DNA of 21,918 nucleotides from a virus: the IMG/VR virus record IMGVR_UViG_3300009601_000013, positions 1 through 21,918 of that record. One strand, written 5' to 3'. A model generated the notes under the pieces. That model searched no databases. It saw only the letters and a program-made list of their open reading frames with translations, and was not told the origin of the DNA. The translations under genes were made by a program, and so were the position numbers. This document shows positions 13,265-19,247 of the stretch, piece after piece; position 1 is the stretch's first letter; every line of letters starts with the position of its first letter.

Positions 13265-13756
13265 TTATATAAACAAGTGAATATTATTGTCTTTCAAAAA
13301 CTCTATCACTTTCGAATCCGTAGTTGCTCTATGAAATATGGAGTTTATTTCCACTTCGTGATTTGGACTTAATTCCGTATCCACAGTAATTTTTAAGAAT
13401 TTAAGTGGGTTTCCTATTTTACTATGTAGAACTCCATCAGATTCTCCAACACATATTATGAACGCATCTTCTTTATTGTCTGCCAAAGCTGTAACTACAG
13501 CTTCTATTTTCTCGACACACTCAAACTGTTGATACCACGTTAATTCACTACCATGATATACAGTTATGCCATCTTGCTCCCACTCTTGATCAAACAATCC
13601 TCTGCCTACTAAACTTCCTTTCTCTATATATCCATTATCAAGAAAATGAGTTAATTCCCCTCCTGTGTATTCATTACGTACTATAAATGTTAAGTCTTCT
13701 AACATTTGTTTTTTCTCTGTTGGTATCCCAACATAAATATCGCTTACATATCCCAT
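13265..13756 (-). CDS. Hypothetical protein of the leftward accessory block
   Basis: This 163-residue protein is not recognised. It looks like a compact alpha/beta soluble protein: MGYVSDIYVGIPTEKK start, a central LTWYQQFECVEKIEAVV segment and an AFIICVGESDGVLH strand-turn (about residues 99-112), with an overall acidic composition. No catalytic set or membrane segment is evident. The 2-bp gap to the preceding 91-residue gene, which also starts MGY, indicates a shared operon. The composite hairpin element follows its stop. Confidence 0.7.
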   Translation of the reverse strand: MGYVSDIYVGIPTEKKQMLEDLTFIVRNEYTGGELTHFLDNGYIEKGSLVGRGLFDQEWEQDGITVYHGSELTWYQQFECVEKIEAVVTALADNKEDAFIICVGESDGVLHSKIGNPLKFLKITVDTELSPNHEVEINSIFHRATTDSKVIEFLKDNNIHLFI

Positions 13757-13758
13757 AA

Positions 13759-14034
13759 TTATTTGGTTTCTAATGTTTCGTTAATAAATAATACTATCTC
13801 ATCTAACTCAAGTATTTCATTCGTTATCTTATCTGAATGCCTTAATAATTTTTCTCCAAATGATAAGGCTACTGGAGTTGCCATCTTGTTTTTAATCATT
13901 GTCTTAATTCTGCTCCTTAACTGTCTTAAGTCTTGTTTACAGCGTTTAACCATTCTTTCAGACTCTAAATAATCTCCCATTAAATCAGTGATCCTGTCAA
14001 AATCTCTGTCTTTTTGTGTTTCTAAATATCCCAT
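13759..14034 (-). CDS. Coiled-coil hypothetical protein
   Basis: This 91-residue protein is nearly all helical: residues 10-55 are rich in Asp, Glu, Arg and Lys with heptad-like spacing (MVKRCKQDLRQLRSRIK) and the C-terminal third is acidic and leucine-rich (ITNEILELDEIVLFI). It is likely a coiled-coil or helical-bundle protein, possibly oligomeric. Function is unknown. A conserved hairpin (14081-14106) lies just upstream of its start. Confidence 0.65.
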   Translation of the reverse strand: MGYLETQKDRDFDRITDLMGDYLESERMVKRCKQDLRQLRSRIKTMIKNKMATPVALSFGEKLLRHSDKITNEILELDEIVLFINETLETK

Positions 14035-14058
14035 GTTGTTTTGTTTTTAATTAAGGCA

Positions 14059-14130
14059 TTATTGCCCTTTACCACCAAAACCTCCCAACCAATGAAGGAA
14101 GGGAGGCGTTGACTTGAGTTCTGAACTCTA
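14059..14130 (-). repeat. Intergenic hairpin element, copy of module 2
   Basis: On the minus strand the segment runs GAGTTCAGAACTC (an inverted repeat), AACGCCTCCC, a loop, GGGAGGTTTTGG, then GTGGTAAAGGGCA. CCTCCC (14081-14086) pairs perfectly with GGGAGG (14101-14106) and is followed by TTTT. A small second stem GGCA/TGCC lies at 14054-14065. The flanks match 13209-13262 while the stem sequence differs, a sign of a conserved structure. It follows the stop of the 38-residue membrane peptide and precedes the 91-residue gene, so terminator-like, processing or leader roles are all possible. Confidence 0.6.
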
Positions 14131-14244
14131 ACCAAATACTGTCAATACAATATTTAATAAGAGCCATAATATAAGGCAGAACATAACGCCTGCGAATGTG
14201 TCAAAAATGTTTTTACGATTGAATAAGTTTAAAATGTTTTTCAT
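14128..14244 (-). CDS. 38-residue single-pass membrane peptide
   Basis: This small protein starts MKNILNLFNRKNIFD, basic and cytoplasm-facing by the positive-inside rule, then has a hydrophobic stretch of about 20 residues (AGVMFCLILWLLLNIVLTVF) and ends in Gly. A single-pass inner-membrane peptide is strongly suggested. It fills an otherwise empty gap 25 bp after the zinc-ribbon-like gene. Function is unknown. Confidence 0.6.
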   Translation of the reverse strand: MKNILNLFNRKNIFDTFAGVMFCLILWLLLNIVLTVFG

Positions 14245-14269
14245 GTGTTTTGTTTTAAGTTGTTAATGT

Positions 14270-14644
14270 TTATATAGTGTTTGTTGATGGGTCTAATATA
14301 TAAAGTCCTTCTTCGCAGTCTTTACATACAGTGCCATATTCGGTATCCTTAACGCTTGTAATTTCATCGCAGCTTTCACAACTAAACTGTTTTTCATCCT
14401 CCTCCTTGGAGAATACATTGACTACAGCTTCCGTTTTAAAGGTTTGTAAATAAGTCTTTAATACATCCTTGATTTGTTTTGGATGAAAGATGTTAATGTT
14501 TTCTGCTCCATTGCTTAATTCTGCAATTCTTCTTGCTACTAAAGATTGAATTTCAATAGTTAAAATAGTACTTGCTACTTGTCCTAACTCACGAACATTC
14601 TTGTTCGCTTTTTTAATTAGTTGATCATTGTTTAAGTGTTTCAT
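14270..14644 (-). CDS. Hypothetical protein with C-terminal zinc ribbon
   Basis: This 124-residue protein has a helical N-terminal domain (1-78) and a short C-terminal treble-clef or zinc-ribbon-like module with two CxxC pairs: C89-x2-C92 and C107-x2-C110, spaced by a TEYGTVCKDC knuckle. Four cysteines in this arrangement normally bind one Zn ion and mediate DNA, RNA or RNA-polymerase contact. That would suit an early phage regulator acting on host transcription, but this is inference. It is the third gene from the leftward promoter and lies 7 bp after the previous stop. Confidence 0.72.
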   Translation of the reverse strand: MKHLNNDQLIKKANKNVRELGQVASTILTIEIQSLVARRIAELSNGAENINIFHPKQIKDVLKTYLQTFKTEAVVNVFSKEEDEKQFSCESCDEITSVKDTEYGTVCKDCEEGLYILDPSTNTI

Positions 14645-14651
14645 GTTTCTT

Positions 14652-15095
14652 TTATTTAGTTATTATTATTTCTGTTAAATATACTTCTGCTTCCGATAAA
14701 TACTTACTATTCTTTTCTCCATATTGAATCATAGCAGTTTCTTTATTTATGTTCCAAATTTTTTGTATTGTATAGTCATTACCATCGATAGGGTCTGGGT
14801 CATTCCATATCATTTTTTGTTGGTTCATTTGTTCAAAATCTGTTGCAGTAATACCCCAATTAGTTGCTGTTAAAGGTCTTTTCATAATGTATTTTTTATT
14901 AAGTTCGTATTTATCAATTAATCTTTCTAATTGGTCTTCAGTCAAATGATGAAATTCATCATTCATATTGTCGTTGTTGAGGTATGTCCCTCCACCTTGT
15001 CCATCATTCCAAATTGAAATACCCTTGACGTTAGTTGTACACTCGTATCCTAAACCTCTGCGAGTTTCAAAATACCTTGTTGATGTTACTTTCAT
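14652..15095 (-). CDS. Hypothetical early protein
   Basis: This 147-residue protein is not recognised. It starts MKVTSTRYFETRRGLGYEC and contains a glycine-rich loop (NDGQGGGTYL, about residues 30-39), then a helical middle (LTEDQLERLIDKYELNKKY) and an acidic C-terminal segment. The loop is not a classical Walker A, and no catalytic set is seen. It is the second gene of the leftward block, 17 bp after the first, and probably an early host-takeover factor (inference from position). Confidence 0.7.
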   Translation of the reverse strand: MKVTSTRYFETRRGLGYECTTNVKGISIWNDGQGGGTYLNNDNMNDEFHHLTEDQLERLIDKYELNKKYIMKRPLTATNWGITATDFEQMNQQKMIWNDPDPIDGNDYTIQKIWNINKETAMIQYGEKNSKYLSEAEVYLTEIIITK

Positions 15096-15112
15096 ATTAT
15101 AGTTGATTTAAA

Positions 15113-15409
15113 TTAGTAGTTGTAATTAGCTTTTATCCATTGAATTAATGTTGTCCTGTGGTCATCTGATAAGTTCATGTATAACTTAAAGAAGTTAGCA
15201 GTCCCACCTTTATCATTACTTCTATTATATCCACACCACTTATCTTGAAGGTGGTTAGCTATACGTGTATCATCGCTCCATACTTCAAGTATCCAATTGT
15301 GAAAATAATTATGTGCGAAATACATAACCTTGTTAGTTGTTTCTAAGTCAATTTTAGCTGTTGCTTCTTGGTAAGCTTTGCTTTGATTTGTGATTGTTCT
15401 TGTTATCAT
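15113..15409 (-). CDS. First gene of the leftward early block, hypothetical
   Basis: I start this at the ATG 15409-15407 (MITRTITNQSKAYQEATAK), giving 98 residues. The open frame extends to 15490, but that leader would run through the -7 and -33 elements of the promoter at 15460-15490 and so cannot be in the message. The protein is rich in aromatic residues and histidine (YFAHNYFHNWILEVW, ANFFKLYMNLSDDHRTTLI) with no known motif. The 5' untranslated region is about 45 nt and contains GGAG/AGGAG tracts and a TGCAC/GTGCA hairpin. Being first after the promoter, it is probably the earliest-expressed protein of this block. Confidence 0.72.
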   Translation of the reverse strand: MITRTITNQSKAYQEATAKIDLETTNKVMYFAHNYFHNWILEVWSDDTRIANHLQDKWCGYNRSNDKGGTANFFKLYMNLSDDHRTTLIQWIKANYNY

Positions 15410-15459
15410 TATGTGTGTTTTTAGTTCATATCTCCTGCACTCCTTGTGCATAAGAAAAT

Positions 15460-15490
15460 CAAATATAGTTAATAAGTATGTATAAAGCAA
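15460..15490 (-). promoter_or_regulatory. Bacteroidota-type promoter for the leftward block
   Basis: On the minus strand a -33 TTG (15490-15488) is followed after exactly 20 bp by TATATTTG (15467-15460), a perfect match to the TAnnTTTG -7 box of Bacteroidota housekeeping promoters. Transcription should start near 15453, about 45 nt before the ATG at 15409. It is the only clean promoter with both boxes on this strand and is well placed to drive the genes leftward to at least the terminator at 12190-12215. Confidence 0.82.
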
Positions 15491-15915
15491 GTTTCTTTGT
15501 CTTTATATGCTTACACACAGTTGAGGACATATAGTAATTAGCTGGGTATCACTTAGTTACGTAGCTTGATTAAAGCTTTACTTTCACAGTCTTTTGTTTA
15601 GGTTTTACCTGGGTCGCACTATGACTAAGGGAAGGCTCTCCCTTTCTCTATATAGTAGAGGGGGGAAGGGATGCGTAGCGATCGTGGATCAATACGTGCA
15701 TTAGGTAGGGATAACAGTACGTATAATACAGAGGTAGCTGTGCTTATAGGTACTGCCAGGCTGCCAGGCTGCCAGCAAATAAAAAAGGTAAAACATTTGC
15801 AGAAAAAAGTTCATGTGTTCCTCTAAAGCTGTCACAATATGACTTTGGAATTTGGGGGGGTCAACCGTATATCCTATAATAACCCTATACCCCTGGGCAT
15901 CTAAAAAAATTTTAT
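15491..15915. other. Divergent noncoding region, GC-enriched and hairpin-rich
   Basis: This 425-bp region between the divergent transcription units has no credible gene. Bases about 15600-15780 are much richer in G and C than the rest of the window. It holds: GGTATCACTTAG at 15545-15556 (an inverted match to the intergenic hairpin elements); AAGGGA/TCCCTT pairing near 15628-15645; a long imperfect hairpin centred on CTCTA-TATAG-TAGAG near 15646-15660; an imperfect ATGCGTA/TACGTGCAT inverted repeat (15671-15701); the CTGCCAGG repeats (15753-15775); and a run of seven G near 15855. It may be a replication origin, a small structured RNA or a control region. No tRNA fold was found. Confidence 0.55.
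15753..15775 (+). repeat. Tandem 8-mer repeat CTGCCAGG (2.9 copies)
   Basis: CTGCCAGG is present at 15753-15760 and 15761-15768 and all but the last base again at 15769-15775. Such GC-rich tandem repeats are striking in an AT-rich genome. They could be protein-binding sites at an origin or a slippage-prone regulatory repeat. Confidence 0.75.
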
Positions 15916-15923
15916 TATCTTTA
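15916..15923 (+). promoter_or_regulatory. Probable promoter -7 box for the 73-residue gene
   Basis: TATCTTTA differs from TAnnTTTG only at the last base and lies 14 bp before the ATG at 15938. The context TTATTATCTTTAC closely resembles the boxes before groEL and the gene at 19694. No clear -33 TTG is seen at the right distance, so this is a moderate call. Confidence 0.5.
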
Positions 15924-15937
15924 CAAAAAATATTAGC

Positions 15938-16159
15938 ATGGACTTAAACAAAGACAAAAAAATTTCTGATAATGTAGAAGGCCTCTACGTACAGAACGGT
16001 AGATTAATTAACGGAAGACCAAATGGTATGTCAGGAATTGAAGAAGCTTCAATGTACAGACAGCAAATGAAAAAACAATATAAGATCGATTGTATCGCTG
16101 ATGGTATTGAAAGAGCTAAGATGAGAATGAGTGGTGACAGGGATATCTTTGAGTATTAA
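15938..16159 (+). CDS. Small hypothetical protein, first rightward gene
   Basis: This 73-residue protein is not recognised. It is charged and probably flexible at the N-terminus (MDLNKDKKISDNVEG), with a short beta-like NGRLINGRPNG turn and a helical C-terminal half containing basic and Met residues (ERAKMRMSGDRDIFEY). It has its own promoter-like box 14 bp upstream and a strong terminator 30 bp downstream, so it forms a monocistronic unit. That separate, probably strong, control suggests that it is needed in quantity or at a different time from its neighbours. Confidence 0.7.
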   Translation: MDLNKDKKISDNVEGLYVQNGRLINGRPNGMSGIEEASMYRQQMKKQYKIDCIADGIERAKMRMSGDRDIFEY

Positions 16160-16189
16160 AAATTCCACATTTTGTTTTGATTTGAAAAG

Positions 16190-16220
16190 TAGGATTCTAT
16201 ATAGAGTCCTATTTTTTTTT
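16190..16220 (+). terminator. Rho-independent terminator after the 73-residue gene
   Basis: TAGGATTC (16190-16197) pairs with GAGTCCTA (16204-16211), with one T-G wobble, around the loop TATATA. It is followed by nine T residues (16212-16220). This is a strong intrinsic terminator on the plus strand, separating the small gene from the groEL operon. Confidence 0.9.
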
Positions 16221-16256
16221 GCTTATGTTTTATAATTACCTGAATAATGTTAATAA

Positions 16257-16342
16257 TATGTTGATTTTATGTTGATTTTTTTTTACTTAACTATTTGATT
16301 ACTATTCTTTTATATACTATTTATTACTTTAATGTTGATTTA
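16257..16342 (+). repeat. Iterons TATGTTGATTTT upstream of groEL
   Basis: Two exact TATGTTGATTTT copies at 16257-16268 and 16268-16279 have the same 11-bp period as the three copies before the primase gene, and a variant AATGTTGATTTA stands at 16331-16342. The rest of 16221-16450 is A/T-only in character, with TAGTATAGTAG-type runs at 16369-16400, and contains no gene. The repeats may be an operator coordinating groEL with replication, or part of an origin. Confidence 0.7.
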
Positions 16343-16450
16343 GTAGTATAATTATAATAATAGAATAATAGTATAGTAGTAAAAAGTATAGTAGTAGTAA
16401 AGTGGAAAGAAAAAACTAACATACTAACATGCATTGTAATATTAATTTAT

Positions 16451-16458
16451 TATATTTG
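16451..16458 (+). promoter_or_regulatory. groEL promoter -7 box
   Basis: TATATTTG exactly matches the TAnnTTTG consensus and lies 25 bp before the groEL ATG. The extended context TTATTATATTTGTT is identical to that before the gene at 19694. The nearest upstream TTG (16434-16436) is only 14 bp away, shorter than the usual spacing, so the -33 element is unclear or replaced by an activator, perhaps acting through the iterons. Confidence 0.68.
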
Positions 16459-16483
16459 TTTAAACAATTAAATTTAATTTACT

Positions 16484-18103
16484 ATGAGTGCAGCAGGATA
16501 CATTCCTAAAGATGTTTGTTTCGATAATGAAGGCAGACAAAAATTAATAGAAGGTATAACAATTATATCTAAAGCAGTTAAAAGTACACTTGGCCCAGCA
16601 GGGCAAACTGTTTTAATTGAATCACCTCAACATACTAATAATATAACAGTAACTAAAGATGGAGTTACAGTAGCTCGTTCTATAGAGCTTCATGATCCTG
16701 TAGCTAACTTGGCTATACAGATGATGAAAGATGCAGCAAACAGAACTGCTAATGCGGCAGGTGATGGAACTACTACAGCTATTGTATTGACAGAAGCTTT
16801 AATAAATGCAGGTCAGGAGTTAATGACAGACGAGCATAATACTACTGAAGTGTTAAGAGCTATAAACAAACACAAGGAAAAAGTTTTAAACCATTTAAAG
16901 GTTAACTCAAAAAAAGTAAGTAAGAAAAAACTATTAGACGTTGCTACTATCTCAGCTAACAACGACAAGGAGTTAGGTAAGATTATAGCAGAGGCTTATA
17001 ACAAAGTAGGGAAAGATGGAGTTGTTACAGTTGAGAAATCTATGACTGCAGATACTTATTCTGAAGTTACGAATGGTATAAAAATAAACAGAGGGTATAC
17101 TTCTAACTTGTTTATTAATGATCAAAAGAAAGACGAGTGTATTTTAGATGACGTAAAAGTTTTAGTGTGCGATACTGAGATAAGTAATATTTTACAAATT
17201 GAAAATATTTTAAAACCAATTATTAATAATAGTCAGAAACTTTTAATTATAGGAACTTGTACTACCAATGTAATAAATACTTTGGCTGCTAACGTAGTTC
17301 GTAATGGATTAAAGTTTTGTAATATACAGCCACCACAGTTTGGTTACAAGCAACATGAGTTAATGCAGGACATCGCCTTGGCAGTTGGAGCAAAGTATTA
17401 TTCTGAAAAGACTGGAGACGATTTGAGTTTAATGAGTTCTCAAGATTTAGGATCTGTAGATAAAATTATAGTAGGACAAAACTCTACTGTTATTTTAAAA
17501 GACAATATTAGAACTGAGGAAATTAATAATCGTATTAAAGAATTAAAATTTCAACAAGATACCACAACAGATGTTTCGCAAAAAACATTTATAAACGAAA
17601 GGATAGCAAGTTTGTCTGGAGGAATAGGATGTATTTATGTTGGAGGTAACTCAGATGTAGAACAAAAAGAAAAATTTGACAGAGTCGATGACTCTGTATG
17701 CGCTGTGCGCAGTGCAATGCAAGAAGGAATTATTGCAGGAGGAGGACAAGCTCTATGGGATGCATCGGATTCTTTACTTGATTGTAATTGTGGAAACAAA
17801 GATGCAAATGAAATTGTAGCAAAAACAATTTTAATACAAGCTTTAAAATCTCCATTAATACAAATAATAAAAAATGCAGGATTAGATTATGAAAAAATCA
17901 CTGACTTAAATAATATTCCTAAAGACATTTTTATGACACAAAAGAATGTAGGGTACGATGTTAAGAATGAAAAATATGGCGATATGTTTAAGATGGGAGT
18001 TATAGATCCATTAAAAGTTACCAAGCATGCATTAAACAATGCTATTAGTGTAGCAACAACTATTCTAAGTACTAACGCAATAATAACTCATAAAAGAATA
18101 TAA
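16484..18103 (+). CDS. groL: Phage-encoded group I chaperonin GroEL (Hsp60)
   Basis: This 539-residue protein is a full-length GroEL homologue. It has STLGPAGQTV (34-43) in the nucleotide pocket, TKDGVTVA (57-64) and AAGDGTTTAIVL (91-102) with the ATPase aspartates D59 and D94, an apical-domain region with PPQFGYKQHELMQDIA in place of the cellular APGFGDRRKAMLEDIA, and RVDDSVCAVRSAMQEGIIAGGG near 401-421 with the conserved aspartate of the intermediate domain. It ends in AIITHKRI and lacks the Gly-Gly-Met tail of bacterial GroEL. It should fold phage proteins in a double-ring chamber with a GroES cap. groES follows with a TAATG overlap, the reverse of the usual host gene order. It has its own promoter and iterons and is codon-wise AT-rich like its neighbours, so it is not a recent host fragment. 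Confidence 0.95.
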   Translation: MSAAGYIPKDVCFDNEGRQKLIEGITIISKAVKSTLGPAGQTVLIESPQHTNNITVTKDGVTVARSIELHDPVANLAIQMMKDAANRTANAAGDGTTTAIVLTEALINAGQELMTDEHNTTEVLRAINKHKEKVLNHLKVNSKKVSKKKLLDVATISANNDKELGKIIAEAYNKVGKDGVVTVEKSMTADTYSEVTNGIKINRGYTSNLFINDQKKDECILDDVKVLVCDTEISNILQIENILKPIINNSQKLLIIGTCTTNVINTLAANVVRNGLKFCNIQPPQFGYKQHELMQDIALAVGAKYYSEKTGDDLSLMSSQDLGSVDKIIVGQNSTVILKDNIRTEEINNRIKELKFQQDTTTDVSQKTFINERIASLSGGIGCIYVGGNSDVEQKEKFDRVDDSVCAVRSAMQEGIIAGGGQALWDASDSLLDCNCGNKDANEIVAKTILIQALKSPLIQIIKNAGLDYEKITDLNNIPKDIFMTQKNVGYDVKNEKYGDMFKMGVIDPLKVTKHALNNAISVATTILSTNAIITHKRI

Positions 18104-18360
18104 TGAAAGCAATAGGTAAGTTTATAGTAATAAAAGCAATAGAGGAAGAACTAAAAACAGATTCAGGTTTATTGTTATCTGCAGAAGATGCTAATAGTTT
18201 TAGATATAGAAAAGGAATTGTTATAACTCCTGGATCAGGAGTTACTGTAATTGAAAAGGATAATGTAATATACTATGATCGTAACGCAGGGCATGATATG
18301 CTATTGAAAAACGAATCAGTTACTATTATTCAAGAAAGAGATGTCGTTGTAGTTTTATAA
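18103..18360 (+). CDS. groS: Phage-encoded co-chaperonin GroES (Cpn10)
   Basis: This 85-residue protein has the Cpn10 pattern: a KAIGKFIVIKAIEEE first strand (like PLGDRVVVKR), a mobile-loop region with DSGLLLSAED (about 21-30) where GLLL stands for the hydrophobic IVL tripeptide that binds GroEL, a VITPGSG turn, DNVIYYDRNAGHDM matching GDKVLFGKYAGTEV, and a final IIQERDVVVVL matching LRESDILAVL. It is shorter than the usual 95 residues, chiefly around the roof loop. The one-base overlap with groEL ensures matched expression. It should cap the phage GroEL, possibly also host GroEL. The last 35 bp are antisense to the end of the minus-strand gene at 18326-18790. Confidence 0.9.
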   Translation: MKAIGKFIVIKAIEEELKTDSGLLLSAEDANSFRYRKGIVITPGSGVTVIEKDNVIYYDRNAGHDMLLKNESVTIIQERDVVVVL

Positions 18361-18790
18361 ATTCGTTCATCTCTATAATTTTTAGACGATAAACTTTGTC
18401 CATGTAGTTGACGTTTTTTTTAAACAAAGGATTGATAGTAGGAGACTCTGCTATTTCTTCTCCATTTAATTTTCTGTATATAGTGTTAATAGCTATTTTA
18501 CCTTTAAACGATAATTCATATAACGTAGCTTCTTTACCTTTTCTTTTTCTCCAAACAGAAATCCATTCATTTTTTAATAAAGAATTAAATCTGTTTACAT
18601 CCCAAGACATTATTTGCTCAAAATCTTTAAACTTTGTTTTGTTAAAATAATCTTCGCTATATAAAAAAAACATCATATCTAAATCTGGAGTAGTCAAACC
18701 ATATTTTGCTTTCGCCCAATACCTAATTACTCTCCAATATTTTAAATAATTGTGAGTAGGAATTTTCCTATCATAATTTTTTCTTCTCAA
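18326..18790 (-). CDS. Winged-helix-like DNA-binding protein, candidate regulator
   Basis: This 154-residue basic protein is the only minus-strand gene within the rightward block. The middle looks like a winged-helix domain: a helix YGLTTPDLDMMFFLYSED, then FEQIMSWDVNRFNSLLKNEW as a recognition-type helix pair, a basic hairpin WRKRKGKEATLYELSF as the wing, and a following KGKIAINTIYRKL helix, as in MarR-type proteins. I therefore propose a phage transcription regulator, with moderate confidence. Its start is 43 bp from the divergent gene at 18833 with overlapping promoter-like boxes, a usual place for an autoregulator that also controls the late genes. Its 3' end overlaps groES by 35 bp in antisense. 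Confidence 0.6.
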   Translation of the reverse strand: MRRKNYDRKIPTHNYLKYWRVIRYWAKAKYGLTTPDLDMMFFLYSEDYFNKTKFKDFEQIMSWDVNRFNSLLKNEWISVWRKRKGKEATLYELSFKGKIAINTIYRKLNGEEIAESPTINPLFKKNVNYMDKVYRLKIIEMNEFIKLQRHLFLE

Positions 18791-18809
18791 TTCTATTAAA
18801 TTAAATTTG

Positions 18810-18833
18810 TATCTTTGCTAAAATACAAAATTA
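18810..18833. promoter_or_regulatory. Overlapping divergent promoter boxes
   Basis: On the plus strand TATCTTTG (18810-18817) matches TAnnTTTG and lies 15 bp before the ATG at 18833. On the minus strand TAATTTTG (18833-18826) also matches and lies about 36 bp before the start of the winged-helix-like gene at 18790. The two boxes nearly overlap, so polymerases would compete and a bound regulator could switch direction. Clear -33 TTG elements are not seen for either. Confidence 0.6.
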
Positions 18834-19129
18834 TGTCGGATAATAAAATGAGTTCTCGTTCTTCACGTAGAGTTAAGAGAAAAAAAGCTAAGATTGTTAT
18901 AAAGACAAATCAAAACAAACAAGATACAGAGTACATAGCTAATCAATCCGCAGCTTTAAGAGAAAGGTTAGGAAACAATTCTTATGAAAAGCTAAGAACA
19001 GGAAAGGTAAAATTATCCAGTAGCGATGCTAAAATAGTAAGCAGAATAAATACTGCTTCTGAAAATATAAAAAGAAATAAAGCGAATATAAAAAGAAAAC
19101 AAGTAAAAATAAATAAACTAAATGGCTAA
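18833..19129 (+). CDS. Basic small protein, probably virion- or DNA-associated
   Basis: I start this at ATG 18833 (MSDNKMSSRSSRRVKRKKAK), giving 98 residues. An upstream TTG at 18815 is part of the -7 box and should be ignored. The protein is very basic, with a Ser/Arg/Lys-rich first 25 residues, a central helix with SAALRERLGNNSYEKLR, and a C-terminal Lys/Asn/Ile-rich helix (ENIKRNKANIKRKQVKINK) likely to form a coiled coil. It resembles small scaffold-like or DNA-binding phage proteins but I do not recognise the family. It heads a chain of small plus-strand genes. Confidence 0.7.
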   Translation: MSDNKMSSRSSRRVKRKKAKIVIKTNQNKQDTEYIANQSAALRERLGNNSYEKLRTGKVKLSSSDAKIVSRINTASENIKRNKANIKRKQVKINKLNG

Positions 19130-19247
19130 ACAAAAACTTGTAGATCTTTCAGGAGATGGCAAAATTACACGAAAAGATGTTTTAATTGGTAGAGGTGTTT
19201 TACCTGGATTGAATCAAAAATTAAGCATGAAAAAAAAGAAAAGGTAA
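19122..19247 (+). CDS. 41-residue microprotein with an EF-hand/dockerin-like calcium loop
   Basis: The start ATG (19122) overlaps the previous stop by 8 bp and the stop forms TAATG with the next gene. The protein contains DLSGDGKITRKD (residues 8-19), which fits the 12-residue calcium-binding EF-hand or dockerin loop: D8, S10 and D12 at positions 1, 3 and 5, G at 6, I at 8, T at 9 and D19 at 12. A helix KDVLIGRGVL follows and the end is a poly-basic KKKKR tail. A single loop cannot form a paired EF-hand by itself, so it may bind Ca in an oligomer or in the virion. Calcium is often needed for tailed-phage stability and adsorption (general knowledge). Confidence 0.65.
   Translation: MAKQKLVDLSGDGKITRKDVLIGRGVLPGLNQKLSMKKKKR

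Noticed and set aside
15410-15490. Longer start for the first leftward gene (leader MLYTYLL...)
   Set aside because: The leader would include the -7 and -33 promoter elements, so it lies upstream of the transcription start.
15620-15703. Short plus-strand ORF of 27 codons starting ATGACTAAGGG
   Set aside because: Its sequence coincides with the hairpin and inverted repeat, has no coupling to neighbours and its composition differs from the surrounding genes.
15600-15780. Possible tRNA or tRNA-like gene in the GC-enriched intergenic region
   Set aside because: No T-loop (GTTCRANTC-like) sequence and no cloverleaf arms with acceptor pairing could be assembled on either strand.
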